A DNA stretch of 64,000 nt from Mycolicibacterium xanthum (lineage in GTDB: Bacteria > Actinomycetota > Actinomycetes > Mycobacteriales > Mycobacteriaceae): NCBI RefSeq assembly GCF_019710635.1, contig NZ_JAIFZS010000008.1, positions 124,001 to 188,000 of the forward strand, given 5' to 3'. The translations under genes and the position numbers were made by a program. The notes under the pieces are model-generated. The model did not search any database, was not told the origin of the DNA, and worked only from the letters and a program-made list of their open reading frames with translations. Of this stretch, positions 35,809-44,645 are shown one piece after another; the stretch's first letter is position 1, and each line of letters starts with the position of its first letter.

Positions 35809-37005
35809 CTAGGCCAGGCCCTTGAGCATCAGGTTCCAGTACATCGCCGGCAGCCCGTACTTCTTCATGTACCAGTACGACCGGTGCGGCTTGGTCGGAT
35901 CCAGAAGCGGCACAGACGGTTTGAGGTTGAAGTCGTAGTCGAACTCGGCCAGCAGCATGTCGTGCGACGACGTCACGATCGGGCACGACGCGTAGCCGTC
36001 GTAGCTCCCCGTGAGCGGGCGGCCGGCCAGGAACGCGTCGATGTTCTCGACGACCACCGGTGCCTGCTTGCGGATCGCCGCGCCGGTCTTGGAGTTCGGC
36101 GAGGAACCCGCGTCGCCGAGTGCGAACACGTTCGGATACCGCACGTGCTGCATCGTGTGCTTGTCGATCTCGACGTAGCCGCCGGCTTCCCCGGTGGACA
36201 GTGGTGAGGCCTTGATCCAGTCCGGCGCCGACTGATGCGGAACCACGTGGAGCACGTCGTAGGGCAACGTGTCGTCCTCGCCGCCCTCGGCTAAGGCGCT
36301 GAGCGTCACCTTGTGGCCGGCGGCGTCGATGGACGTCACCTCGGTGGCGGTGTGCAGGTGGATCCCGTAATCGGCGATCACCTTGTCCAGGTTGTCGGCG
36401 ATGGCCGGGATGCCGAAGATGCGTGGCGTCGGTACCACCAGGTGCACGTCGATCTTGTCCAGCACACCCTGCTTGCGCCAGTAGTCGGAGGCCAGGTACG
36501 CGATCTTCTGCGGTGCCCCCGCACACTTGATGGGTCCCGAGGGCATGGTGAACACCGCGGTGCCCGACCTGAGGTTCTTGATGAACTCCCAGGTGCGCGG
36601 CGCCAGGTCGAAGCGGTAGTTCGACGACACCCCGTCGCGGCCGAGGGTGTCGGTCACGCCGTCGATGCGATCCCAGTCCAATTGGATTCCCGGACAGACC
36701 ACCAGCGCGTCGTAGGAATACGTCGCCCCGTCTTCACAGGTCACCGTGTTGGTGTCCGGGGCGACGGCCGATGCGGCGTTGCGGATCCAGGTGGCGCCGT
36801 CGGGCATCACCGAGGATTCGGTCCGCTCGGTGGTGGAGGCCTTGGCCTGGCCTCCACCGACGAGCGTCCACAGCGGTTGGTAGTAGTGCACATTCGACGG
36901 CTCGATGACGGCGACGTCGCGGTGGCCCTTGCGCAGCAGCCGGGCCGCGACGGTGATGCCCGCCGTGCCGCCCCCGATGATCAGTATCTTGTGATGTTCG
37001 GTCAT
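35809..37005 (-). CDS. sqr: Sulfide:quinone oxidoreductase (type II-like)
   Basis: A 398-residue FAD disulfide oxidoreductase: N-terminal GGGTAGITVAARL dinucleotide motif, a second nucleotide region and VFALGDAGSSPNSKTGAAI near the C-terminus. The redox Cys candidates are in GPIKCAGAPQK and YASCPIVTS. It oxidises sulfide to persulfide and passes electrons to quinone at the membrane. The ATG overlaps the preceding persulfide dioxygenase gene (ATGA), so product and consumer are made together. Full length for the family. Confidence 0.92.
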   Translation of the reverse strand: MTEHHKILIIGGGTAGITVAARLLRKGHRDVAVIEPSNVHYYQPLWTLVGGGQAKASTTERTESSVMPDGATWIRNAASAVAPDTNTVTCEDGATYSYDALVVCPGIQLDWDRIDGVTDTLGRDGVSSNYRFDLAPRTWEFIKNLRSGTAVFTMPSGPIKCAGAPQKIAYLASDYWRKQGVLDKIDVHLVVPTPRIFGIPAIADNLDKVIADYGIHLHTATEVTSIDAAGHKVTLSALAEGGEDDTLPYDVLHVVPHQSAPDWIKASPLSTGEAGGYVEIDKHTMQHVRYPNVFALGDAGSSPNSKTGAAIRKQAPVVVENIDAFLAGRPLTGSYDGYASCPIVTSSHDMLLAEFDYDFNLKPSVPLLDPTKPHRSYWYMKKYGLPAMYWNLMLKGLA

Positions 37006-38390
37006 GACTTCTGTGTCACCTCATCCCATGCGTTGTACCCGCCCAGGATATCGCTGACGTCGCCGAACCCGCGATTGCGCAGCAGGCTGGCCGCCACCGA
37101 GGACCGGTAGCCACCGGCGCAGTACACGACCGTCGGCGCGTTGGCGTCCAGCTCGCCGATGCGGTCCGGCAGCTGGCCGACCGGGATGTTGACCGCGCCC
37201 GGGATCATGCCCGCCGCCGCCTCGCCCGGGTTGCGCACGTCGACGATCTGCAGACCGCTGACGTCGGCGGCGCGCTCACCGAATTGCTTGGCGGACAACC
37301 GGGATGCGACCTCGACCTGGTCGATGTGGGTGAACATGACCTTCTCGGGCTCGGCCAGATAGCCGATCACGTTGTCGAACCCGATGCGGGCCAACCGGTT
37401 CTTGCCCTCGAGCTCCTGGCCGTCGTCGGTCATCAGCACGATGTCGACGTCCGGCTTGACCACCGATCCGGCGAACTCGGCGTAGCGGCCCTCCAGGCCG
37501 ATGTTGACCGCGCCGCGCAGGTGGCCCTGGGCGAACTCGTCGGGTCCGCGGCCGTCGACCAGGATGGCGCCACCGGCCACGGCGTCGAGCGCCTGTTGGT
37601 AGGTCATCGCTTGCGGCATCTTCGTCTCGTCGAGCAACTCGCGGTCCTTCCGGTTGAGGATCGCGTCGTAGACGAAGTAGCTCGGCGCCGGCGGCTGGCC
37701 CTCGGTGACCATCGCCATGAACGTCGGCTTGTCGGCCGCGCGCAGGGCGTAGTTCCACTCCTTCTGGTCGCCCATCGTGGACCACAGCTCGGTGGACAGG
37801 TTCTTGCCGCAGGCCGAACCGGCCCCGTGCGCCGGGTACACCCGGGTGGCGTCGGGCAGCGGCATCAGCTTGTTGTGCAGCGAGTCGTAGAGCATGTCGG
37901 CCAACTCGTCGCGGCTGAACCCGATCGAGGCCAGCAGGTCGGGCCTGCCGACGTCGCCGATGAACAGCGTGTCGCCGGTCATCACGCCGTAGGGGACCTC
38001 GTCGCCGCCGTGCTCGTAGACCACGATGCTCATCGACTCCGGGGTGTGACCGGGGGTGTGGAGGAACTTCAGCGTGACGCCGTCGGGCCCGCCCAGCGCG
38101 TAGGTCTGACCGTCGTCGACACCCATGTAGTCGAACTCGGGCTCGGCCACCGACGAGTACACGATGGTGGCGCCGGCCGCCTCGGCGAGCTCCAGGTGGC
38201 CGGACAGGAAGTCGGCGTGGAAGTGGGTCTCGATGACCAACTCGATCTTCAGACCGAGCTCTTCGGCATCGCGCAGGTACTCGGAGACGTCGCGCTGGGG
38301 GTCGACGACCACCGCGCGCTTGGATTCCTCATCGGCGATCAGGTAGGACGCATGCGACAGGCAGTCCAGGTAGTACTGGATGAACTTCAT
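37002..38390 (-). CDS. cstB: Persulfide dioxygenase-rhodanese fusion (CstB-like)
   Basis: A 462-residue three-domain protein. Residues 1-240 are an ETHE1-type metallo-beta-lactamase dioxygenase (iron site THFHADFLSGH, HTPGHTPES, later PAHGAGSACG). Next comes a rhodanese-like domain lacking the catalytic Cys (VLMTDDG), and finally an active one with Cys in VVYCAGGYRSS. The same order, dioxygenase, pseudo-rhodanese, rhodanese, occurs in staphylococcal CstB, which turns persulfides into thiosulfate. GGAAGGG lies before ATG 38390. First gene of the operon, with two operators directly upstream. Confidence 0.9.
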   Translation of the reverse strand: MKFIQYYLDCLSHASYLIADEESKRAVVVDPQRDVSEYLRDAEELGLKIELVIETHFHADFLSGHLELAEAAGATIVYSSVAEPEFDYMGVDDGQTYALGGPDGVTLKFLHTPGHTPESMSIVVYEHGGDEVPYGVMTGDTLFIGDVGRPDLLASIGFSRDELADMLYDSLHNKLMPLPDATRVYPAHGAGSACGKNLSTELWSTMGDQKEWNYALRAADKPTFMAMVTEGQPPAPSYFVYDAILNRKDRELLDETKMPQAMTYQQALDAVAGGAILVDGRGPDEFAQGHLRGAVNIGLEGRYAEFAGSVVKPDVDIVLMTDDGQELEGKNRLARIGFDNVIGYLAEPEKVMFTHIDQVEVASRLSAKQFGERAADVSGLQIVDVRNPGEAAAGMIPGAVNIPVGQLPDRIGELDANAPTVVYCAGGYRSSVAASLLRNRGFGDVSDILGGYNAWDEVTQKS

Positions 38391-38409
38391 TGTTTCTGAC
38401 CCTTCCCAT

Positions 38410-38425
38410 ATACCCAGTGGGGTAT
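38410..38425. promoter_or_regulatory. CstR-type operator O1
   Basis: ATACCCAGTGGGGTAT, a palindrome of the CsoR/CstR operator class, 20 bases upstream of the cstB start. Its reverse complement differs from O2 at two central positions only. Confidence 0.72.
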
Positions 38426-38446
38426 TCATTGGACACCACTGACGGT

Positions 38447-38462
38447 ATACCCCCATGGGTAT
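38447..38462. promoter_or_regulatory. CstR-type operator O2
   Basis: ATACCCCCATGGGTAT, flanked by further symmetric bases (GGT on the left, ATAT on the right). It lies 37 bases from O1 centre to centre, about 3.5 helical turns. Together O1 and O2 occupy the promoter region of the cstB-sqr-tauE-cstR operon. Confidence 0.75.
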
Positions 38463-38508
38463 ATCGTCAAGGCGGTGCGTGCTGTGACTTAGATCGCTGG
38501 AGACGAGG

Positions 38509-39216
38509 TTACGCCGCGGTGCGGGCGGTGACGACCGTGTCGAAACGGTCCAGCACCGTCTCGGCCACCTGCCGGTGTGCGCCCAGCGGCGCCGACATCG
38601 GCAGGCCGTGCGCCGACGCGAACGCCGCCACCCGGTCGGTGATGCGGCCGTGCGCCAGGAACCACGGCGCGACGACCAGCCTGGTCGCACCGCGGGCGCG
38701 CAGGCTCTCGGCGGCCTCGGCCAGTGTGGGGTGCGGGCCGGTCGCGAACGCGGTGGCGGTGGCCCACCGGGTGGTCAGCGCCAGTTCCGCGGCGACCGCA
38801 CAGGTGCGGGTGTTGGCCTGTGGCCGGGTCGAACCCACCGCGGTGACCAGCACCCCGACCCGCGGGTCCAGCCGCGGCACCCCGGCCTGTTCGAGCCGCT
38901 GGCGCAACACGTGGACGAGGCGCTCGTCCTCGCCGAGCACATCGGCCTGGCGAGCGCGGGAACCGGAGTCGTCGATCATCGCGGGGATGTCGACCCTGGC
39001 GTGATAGGCGTCGGCGAGCAGCAGCGGGACGACCACCGCGCGGCCGGCGGGCACCGTCGCGAGCACGTCGCGCAGATCGGGGGTGTTCTGCTCGCAGAAC
39101 GCGACCCGCGCGTCCAGGTGGGGCCGCAGCCGGCGGATGCAGTCGACCACGGCGCGCGCCGTCGCCGCCGACCGCGGGTCGGCGCTGCCGTGTGCCGTCA
39201 GGACCAACACACTCAA
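38509..39216 (-). CDS. Sirohydrochlorin chelatase-like protein (CbiX/SirB type)
   Basis: A 235-residue two-half chelatase. The first half starts SVLVLTAHGSADPRSAATA (metal His) with PLLLADAYHARVDIP; the second half has TGPHPTLAEAAESLRARGA and VAPWFLAHGRITDRV. It inserts iron into sirohydrochlorin to make siroheme, the cofactor of the sulfite reductase encoded by the operon's first gene, sirA. A TTG at 39216 overlaps the cysH stop (TTGA) and is taken as start; GTG at 39210 is an alternative. Homologue of Rv2393. Confidence 0.85.
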   Translation of the reverse strand: MSVLVLTAHGSADPRSAATARAVVDCIRRLRPHLDARVAFCEQNTPDLRDVLATVPAGRAVVVPLLLADAYHARVDIPAMIDDSGSRARQADVLGEDERLVHVLRQRLEQAGVPRLDPRVGVLVTAVGSTRPQANTRTCAVAAELALTTRWATATAFATGPHPTLAEAAESLRARGATRLVVAPWFLAHGRITDRVAAFASAHGLPMSAPLGAHRQVAETVLDRFDTVVTARTAA

Positions 39217-39920
39217 GAGGCGTGCAGCCCGCATTCGGTCTTGGCCTGACCCGCCCAGCGGCCGCTGCGCGGGTCGGCGCCCAGCGCCGGCTTGCTGGTG
39301 CACGGTGCGCAGCCGATCGACGGATAGCCGTCGTCGACCAGTGGGTTGACCAGGATGCCGTTGCTGTCGATGTAGTCCTGGATCTCGTCGTCGGACCACG
39401 CCGCCAGCGGGTTGACCTTCACCAGGCCGAACGCGGCATCCCAGCTGATCAGCGGCGCGTTGGCGCGGGTCGGCGACTCCACCCGGCGGATGCCGGTCAC
39501 CCACGCTGAGTACCCCTGCAGTGCCTTGCCCAGCGGCTCCACCTTGCGCAGCCGGCAGCATTCGTGGGCGTTGCGCTCGAACAGGTTCTTGCCCAGCGCG
39601 ACGTCCTGTTCGGCGACGGACTGCTCGGGGCGCACGTTGACGACGGTGATGTCGTAGACCGCCTCGACCGCGTCGCGGGTGCCGATCGTCTCGGCGAAGT
39701 GGTAGCCGGTGTCGAGGAACAGCACGTCCACCCCGGGGCGCACCTTGGCGGCCAGGTCGACCAGCACCGCGTCCTGCATGTTCGACGCCACGATGTAGTC
39801 GGACCCGAAATGCTTGTCGGTCCAGCGCAGCAGCTGTTCGGCCGTCGCGTCCGGGCCCAGCTCGGCCGCGCCGCGCTCGGCCAGCTCCCGCAGGTCGCTG
39901 TTCGCAACGATGTCCGTCAT
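39213..39920 (-). CDS. cysH: Assimilatory APS reductase
   Basis: A 235-residue reductase that converts adenosine-5'-phosphosulfate to sulfite with thioredoxin. It carries the iron-sulfur cysteines ECCRLRK and GCAPCT, which mark APS rather than PAPS reductases, and the catalytic tail KTECGLHAS. The PP-loop-like VASNMQDAVLVD is near residue 46. ATG 39920 is preceded by GGAGAG, 28 bases after sirA. It overlaps the chelatase gene downstream. Function in the pathway is immediately before sirA. Confidence 0.96.
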   Translation of the reverse strand: MTDIVANSDLRELAERGAAELGPDATAEQLLRWTDKHFGSDYIVASNMQDAVLVDLAAKVRPGVDVLFLDTGYHFAETIGTRDAVEAVYDITVVNVRPEQSVAEQDVALGKNLFERNAHECCRLRKVEPLGKALQGYSAWVTGIRRVESPTRANAPLISWDAAFGLVKVNPLAAWSDDEIQDYIDSNGILVNPLVDDGYPSIGCAPCTSKPALGADPRSGRWAGQAKTECGLHAS

Positions 39921-39948
39921 CTGTGCTCTCCGCTCTTCGCGCAAGCGC

Positions 39949-41652
39949 TCATCGCAAGTCCGCCTCGTCGGCTCGCAGCGCCCAGGTGGCGAAACGCTCG
40001 CCCTCTTCCCGTTGCTTGACGAAATTGCGCACCACACGCTCGATGTAGTCGCCGAGCTCGCTGGAGAGCACCTTGTGCTGGCGCAGTTTGCGCCCGAATC
40101 CGCTGTCCAGCCCGAGGCTGCCGCCCAGGTGCACCTGGAAGCCCTCGACGGGCCCGTCACCCTCGTCCACCATCTGCCCCTTGAAGCCGATGTCGGCGAT
40201 CTGGATGCGGGCACACGAGTTCGGGCAGCCGTTGATGTTGACGGTGACCGGCACATCGAGCTGCGCGTTGATGTCGTCGAGGCGCTGCTCCAACTCCGGG
40301 ACCAGCGTCTGCGCGCGCTTGCGGGTCTCGGCGAAGCTCAGCTTGCAGAACTCGATACCGCTGCAGGCCATCAGGTTCCGCCGCCAGTGCGACGGGCTCG
40401 ACGGCAGGCCGAGCGCGTCCAGCCCGGCTCGCAGCTCGGCCACCTTGTCGTCGGGCACGTCCAAGATGATCAGCTTCTGGTACGGCGTGAACCGGACCCG
40501 GTCGCTGCCTGCGGCCTCGGCCAGGTCGGCGACCTTGGTCAGGATGGTGCCGGACACCCGGCCGGCGATCGGCGCGACGCCGACGGCGTTGAGCCCGTTC
40601 TTGAGTCGCTGCACGCCGACGTGGTCGATGGGCCGCACCACCGGCTCGGGCGCGGGACCGTCGATCAGCGGGCGCTTCAGGTACTCGGTCTCGAGCACCT
40701 CGCGGAACTTCTGCACGCCCCAGTCCTTGATCAGGAACTTCAGCCGGGCCTTGGACCGCAGCCGGCGGTAGCCGTAGTCGCGGAACACGCTGACCACGCC
40801 CTCCCACACGTCGGGCACCTCATCGAGCGGCACCCAGGCGCCGACCCGCTGGCCCAGCATCGGGTTCGTCGACAGCCCGCCACCGACCCACAGGTCGAAG
40901 CCGGGTCCGTGCTCGGGGTGGTTGACGCCGATGAACGCCACGTCGTTGACCTCGTGCACGACGTCCTGCAGGCCCGAGATGGCGCTCTTGAACTTGCGCG
41001 GCAGGTTGGAGTACTCCGGTTTGCCGACGTAGCGGCGGACGATCTCCTCGATGGCCGGGGTGCCGTCGATGACCTCGTCGAGCGATTCGCCGGCCAGCGG
41101 AGAGCCCAGCACGATGCGGGGGCAGTCGCCGCACGCCTCGGTGGTCTGCAGGCCGACGGCGTCGAGTCGCTTCCAGATCTCGGGCATGTCCTCGACCCGG
41201 ATCCAGTGGTACTGGATGTTCTGCCGGTCGGAGATGTCGGCGGTGTCCCTGGCGAACTCGGTGGAGATCTCACCGAGCATGCGCAGCGCGGTCGCGGTCA
41301 GCGCGCCCCCGTCGCTGCGCACCCGCAGCATGAAGTACTTGGCCTCCAGCAGGTCGATGTTCTCGTCACCGGTCCAGCTGCCGTCGTAGCCCTGCTCGCG
41401 CTGGGTGTAGAGACCCCACCAGCGGAACCGGCCGCGCAGGTCACCCTTGTCGATGCTGTCGAAGCCGTTCCTGGCGTAGATGTTCTCGATGCGGGCCCGC
41501 ACGTTGAGCGGGTTGTCGTCCTTCTTGGCCTGCTCGTTGGCGTTGAGCGGCTCCCGGTAGCCGAGCGCCCACTGGCCCTCGCCGCGGGGACGCTTGGCCG
41601 GCGCGGGCCGGTTCGCGGTGCCGGTGGTCCCGGATGTCTCGGTGATGGTCAT
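39949..41652 (-). CDS. sirA: Ferredoxin-dependent sulfite reductase
   Basis: A 567-residue siroheme/[4Fe-4S] enzyme that reduces sulfite to sulfide with ferredoxin. The cluster-binding Cys pattern is visible as MACSGIEFCKLSFAETRKRA and NINGCPNSCARIQ, and siroheme-domain repeats include ISDRQNIQYHW. ATG 41652 has AGGAG 6 nt upstream, but that site is inside a 6-bp hairpin (41656-41672), so translation is likely gated by the cysteine leader upstream. First full gene of the sirA-cysH-chelatase operon. Homologue of Rv2391. Confidence 0.95.
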   Translation of the reverse strand: MTITETSGTTGTANRPAPAKRPRGEGQWALGYREPLNANEQAKKDDNPLNVRARIENIYARNGFDSIDKGDLRGRFRWWGLYTQREQGYDGSWTGDENIDLLEAKYFMLRVRSDGGALTATALRMLGEISTEFARDTADISDRQNIQYHWIRVEDMPEIWKRLDAVGLQTTEACGDCPRIVLGSPLAGESLDEVIDGTPAIEEIVRRYVGKPEYSNLPRKFKSAISGLQDVVHEVNDVAFIGVNHPEHGPGFDLWVGGGLSTNPMLGQRVGAWVPLDEVPDVWEGVVSVFRDYGYRRLRSKARLKFLIKDWGVQKFREVLETEYLKRPLIDGPAPEPVVRPIDHVGVQRLKNGLNAVGVAPIAGRVSGTILTKVADLAEAAGSDRVRFTPYQKLIILDVPDDKVAELRAGLDALGLPSSPSHWRRNLMACSGIEFCKLSFAETRKRAQTLVPELEQRLDDINAQLDVPVTVNINGCPNSCARIQIADIGFKGQMVDEGDGPVEGFQVHLGGSLGLDSGFGRKLRQHKVLSSELGDYIERVVRNFVKQREEGERFATWALRADEADLR

Positions 41653-41655
41653 AGT

Positions 41656-41672
41656 GGCTCCTGGTCGGAGCC
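41656..41672 (-). promoter_or_regulatory. Hairpin masking the sirA ribosome site
   Basis: GGCTCC (41672-41667) pairs perfectly with GGAGCC (41661-41656) across a 5-nt loop, burying AGGAG. An upstream AGCTGGCC (41732-41725) can instead pair with GGCCGGCT (41676-41669; 8 pairs, one G-U), which would break the masking stem. This gives a two-state switch between the leader ORF and sirA. Predicted from complementarity only. Confidence 0.55.
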
Positions 41673-41754
41673 GGCCGTCAGATCACGCGTGTCACCGGGA
41701 GCTGTCCGGCGGCGCAGATCCGGCGGCCAGCTGAAAGGTCAGAAAAGGGCTGGG

Positions 41755-41868
41755 CTATCCGTGATCCGGCGAGCAGAGCAGACAGCAACAGCTGCAAACG
41801 CGCTTGAAGTCGACATGACGGCGCGCCACCAGCGAGACCCGGCGGGGGAAGCTGTGGGCAGCAGTCAC
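41755..41868 (-). CDS. Leaderless polycysteine leader peptide upstream of sirA
   Basis: A 37-residue frame from GTG 41868 to TAG 41755 containing Val-Cys-Ser-Cys-Cys-Cys-Leu-Leu-Cys at residues 24-32, five Cys codons in eight positions. A CACAAT hexamer ends 7 nt before the GTG and there is no ribosome site, so it should be leaderless. It precedes the sulfite/APS reductase operon, whose product feeds cysteine synthesis. Low charged Cys-tRNA would stall ribosomes here and alter the downstream fold that masks the sirA ribosome site. Polycysteine leaderless ORFs at this kind of locus are known in mycobacteria. Confidence 0.88.
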   Translation of the reverse strand: MTAAHSFPRRVSLVARRHVDFKRVCSCCCLLCSPDHG

Positions 41869-41875
41869 GCGGCCA

Positions 41876-41881
41876 ATTGTG
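41876..41881 (-). promoter_or_regulatory. -10 element of the polycysteine leader
   Basis: CACAAT on the minus strand, spaced 7 nt from GTG 41868, identical in spacing to the subI leader. It departs from TANNNT at the first base, so strength is uncertain. Confidence 0.5.
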
Positions 41882-41959
41882 CCATGGATGGCCGCCCGAC
41901 CCCAACCGGGCGGTATCTGCGCTCGCCGTGGGCCCGGGCCGCTCTGCGAGACTGGGCCG

Positions 41960-43144
41960 ATGAGCAGCCATCCGGGCGCGGCGCCGGGTGTCGAGCTGCC
42001 CGGCCTGGCCGTGCGCCGGACCGGGCCGTTCGGCGTCTACATCCACGTGCCGTTCTGTGCCACCCGGTGCGGATACTGCGACTTCAACACCTACACCGCC
42101 GCCGAGCTCGGCGGCGCCAGCCCGGACGGCTGGCTGGCCGCACTGCGCGTCGAGCTGGGCCTGGCCGCCCGCCGGCTCGCCGACCCGCCTCCGGTCCAGA
42201 CGGTCTTCGTCGGCGGTGGCACCCCGTCGCTGCTGGGCGCACCCGGCCTGGCGGCCGTCATGGACGCGTTGCGCGAGCACTTCGCGCTGGCATCGGGCGC
42301 CGAGGTCACCACCGAAGCCAACCCCGAGTCGACCTCACCGCGTTTCTTCGCGGGCCTGCGGGAGGCCGGCTACACCCGGGTGTCGCTGGGCATGCAGTCC
42401 ACCGCGCCGCACGTGCTGGCGGTGCTGGACCGGGTGCACTCGCCGGGGCGGGCGGTGCGGGCCGCCGCCGAGGCCGCCGTCGAGGGTTTCGAGCACGTCA
42501 ACCTCGACCTGATCTACGGCACGCCGGGGGAGAGCGACGAGGACCTGATGCGCACCGCCGAGGCCGCGGTGGGGGCCGGGGTCGACCACCTCTCGGCGTA
42601 CGCCCTGATCGTCGAGGAGGGCACCGCGCTGGCCCGGCGGGTGCGCCGCGGTGAGCTCGCCGCGCCCGACGACGACGTGCTGGCCCACCGCTACGAACTG
42701 CTCGACGCCCGGCTGTGCGAGGCCGGCTTCGACTGGTACGAGGTGTCCAACTGGAGCAGGCCCGGCGGCGAGTGCCGGCACAACCTGGGTTACTGGGACG
42801 GCGGCCAGTGGTGGGGGGCGGGCCCCGGAGCGCACGGTTTCGTCGGCGCCACCCGGTGGTGGAATGTCAAGCACCCCAGCAGCTATGCCGCCGCATTGGC
42901 CGACGGCGAGCTGCCGGTCGCCGACTTCGAACACCTCGACGAGCAGACCGCCCACGTCGAGGACGTCATGCTGCGGCTACGGCTGCGCAGCGGGCTGCCC
43001 GATTCGGTTCTGACCGCCGACGAGCAGGGCCGGGCGGCGACCGCGATCGGCGACGGGCTGCTGGAGCGGGTCGGCGACCGGTTGGTGCTCACCGACCACG
43101 GCCGGCTACTGGCCGACGCGGTGGTGCGCTCGCTGCTCGGTTAG
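41960..43144 (+). CDS. hemW: Radical SAM heme chaperone HemW
   Basis: A 394-residue radical SAM protein with the cluster motif CATRCGYC near residues 33-40 (CxxxCxxC followed by DF), VFVGGGTPSLL and the HemN-C domain. HemW was long labelled an oxygen-independent coproporphyrinogen oxidase; the CxxxCxxC form lacking the extra Cys of HemN is the heme-chaperone type that delivers heme to respiratory proteins. ATG 41960 is close to a divergent promoter region shared with the polycysteine leader. Homologue of Rv2388c. Confidence 0.9.
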   Translation: MSSHPGAAPGVELPGLAVRRTGPFGVYIHVPFCATRCGYCDFNTYTAAELGGASPDGWLAALRVELGLAARRLADPPPVQTVFVGGGTPSLLGAPGLAAVMDALREHFALASGAEVTTEANPESTSPRFFAGLREAGYTRVSLGMQSTAPHVLAVLDRVHSPGRAVRAAAEAAVEGFEHVNLDLIYGTPGESDEDLMRTAEAAVGAGVDHLSAYALIVEEGTALARRVRRGELAAPDDDVLAHRYELLDARLCEAGFDWYEVSNWSRPGGECRHNLGYWDGGQWWGAGPGAHGFVGATRWWNVKHPSSYAAALADGELPVADFEHLDEQTAHVEDVMLRLRLRSGLPDSVLTADEQGRAATAIGDGLLERVGDRLVLTDHGRLLADAVVRSLLG

Positions 43145-43150
43145 TCTCCC

Positions 43151-43645
43151 TCAGGGAACAGCGACCTCGTTGAGTCGGCCGGTAGCGACGTCGAAGATGA
43201 AGCCACGCAGCGACTCGTGCTTGGTGACGAACGGACTGTTCTCGATGCGGCGCAGCGACTGGCGGACATCCTCCTCGAGATCGGTGAACGACTCGGCTGC
43301 CCACTCCGGTTTGACACCGATCTCGTCCTGGATCTCGCGCTTGAACGCGTCGTCGGTGAAAGTCAGCATGCCGCAGTCGGTGTGATGGATCAGAATGATC
43401 TCCCTGGTGCCCAACAATCGCTGGCTGATGGCCAGCGAGCGGATCTCGTCGTCGGTCACGACCCCGCCCGCATTCCGGATCACATGAGCTTCACCATCTT
43501 TGAGGCCGAGGACCCGGTAGACGTCCAGTCGCGCGTCCATGCATGCCACCACGGCGACGTGCTTGCTCGGCGGCAATGGCAGCGGACCGGTGAAGCTCTT
43601 CGCGTACTCGGCGTTGTTGGCCAGGTATTCGTCGGTAACGGTCAC
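43151..43645 (-). CDS. Beta-class carbonic anhydrase
   Basis: A 164-residue beta carbonic anhydrase that hydrates carbon dioxide with a zinc ion. Zinc ligands and catalytic dyad are visible: ACMDARLDVY (Cys, Asp-Arg dyad), HHTDCGM (His and Cys). GTG 43645 follows AGGAGG and gives TVTDEYLANNAEYAKSF, the usual family start; the frame is open further upstream without conserved sequence. Closely resembles Rv1284. Convergent with hemW. Confidence 0.93.
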   Translation of the reverse strand: MTVTDEYLANNAEYAKSFTGPLPLPPSKHVAVVACMDARLDVYRVLGLKDGEAHVIRNAGGVVTDDEIRSLAISQRLLGTREIILIHHTDCGMLTFTDDAFKREIQDEIGVKPEWAAESFTDLEEDVRQSLRRIENSPFVTKHESLRGFIFDVATGRLNEVAVP

Positions 43646-43736
43646 TGATGACCTCCTCTTCTTTGATGTGCTGTGTTGCAGACGATCTGCCGGAGTGGAT
43701 GGCAAAGAGCCGACGTGCCGATGAGCACCGGTGAGA

Positions 43737-44609
43737 TCACAGCAGCGCGGCCGCCAGGCGGCGCCACTGGTCGCGGGGGAATTCCCGAGGGTCGGCGGTC
43801 AGCACCTGCACGCAGACGTGGTCGGCGCCGGCGGCGAGGTGTTCGTCGACGCGGGCCTTCACGGCAGCCTCGTCACCCCAGGCGATGATCGCGTCGAACA
43901 ACCGGTCGCTGACCGAGCCGATGTCGTCGGTGCTGAAACCCATCCGAATCAGGTTGTTGGCGTAGTTCGGCATCGCCAGATAGGACCCCAACCAGGGTGT
44001 TCCGATCGCGCGCGCCTGCTCGCGATCGTCGGCCAGCAGCACCGACTGCTCGGGCAGCAGCAGCGGCCCCGCCCCCAGCACCTCGCGGGCGCCGCGGGTG
44101 TGCTCGGGGGTGGTCAGGTACGGGTGGGCGCCGCGGGCCCGGGCGGCCGACAGCTGCAGCATCTTCGGCCCGAGTGCGGCCAGCACCCGGTTGGCGACCG
44201 GGACCGGCTGCGGCGCGGCGTCGATGCCGTCGAGGAACGCCGCGGTCGCGGCCATCGGTTTGCGGTAGCGGCCGGGCTCCCTCGCGTCGATCAGCGGCGC
44301 GTGGCTGACGCCTATGCCGAGCAGGAACCGCTGACCGTGACTCTGCGTGAGCGCGGCGTAACGGGCCGCCACGTCGGCGGGTTCATGCATCCAGAGGTTC
44401 AGGATGCCGGTGGCGATCACGGTCCGACGGGTGGCCGTCAACAGGTTGTCCACCGAGTCGAGCACCGGACCACCGACGTCGGGAATCCACAACGCGGTGA
44501 ACCCGAGCTCGTCGAGTTCGGCCGCCGCCTCGGCCGCCTCACCCGGATTTCCATAGCGCAACTGCGAGCTCCACAGACCGACCCCGGACAAATCCATGTG
44601 TCCACTCAT
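43737..44609 (-). CDS. F420-dependent LLM-class oxidoreductase
   Basis: A 290-residue luciferase-like TIM-barrel protein: DLSGVGLWSSQLRYGNPGEA at the start, ELGFTALWIPDVGGP, FLLGIGVSHAPLI, and a C-terminal RDQWRRLAAALL. It fits the mycobacterial F420-dependent subfamily (TIGR03620). Substrate unknown. ATG 44609 or the second Met four codons later could start it. Divergent from the SnoaL-like gene. Confidence 0.87.
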   Translation of the reverse strand: MSGHMDLSGVGLWSSQLRYGNPGEAAEAAAELDELGFTALWIPDVGGPVLDSVDNLLTATRRTVIATGILNLWMHEPADVAARYAALTQSHGQRFLLGIGVSHAPLIDAREPGRYRKPMAATAAFLDGIDAAPQPVPVANRVLAALGPKMLQLSAARARGAHPYLTTPEHTRGAREVLGAGPLLLPEQSVLLADDREQARAIGTPWLGSYLAMPNYANNLIRMGFSTDDIGSVSDRLFDAIIAWGDEAAVKARVDEHLAAGADHVCVQVLTADPREFPRDQWRRLAAALL

Positions 44610-44645
44610 ACCGTGTGGCGGTGCCGGGGCGCTACGGTCGTGCGC

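Noticed and set aside
41678..42280. 200-codon minus-strand frame covering the sirA leader region and the start of hemW
   Set aside because: It reads antisense to hemW in its first two thirds, and in the leader region it is out of frame with the polycysteine ORF, which has the -10 spacing and Cys cluster.
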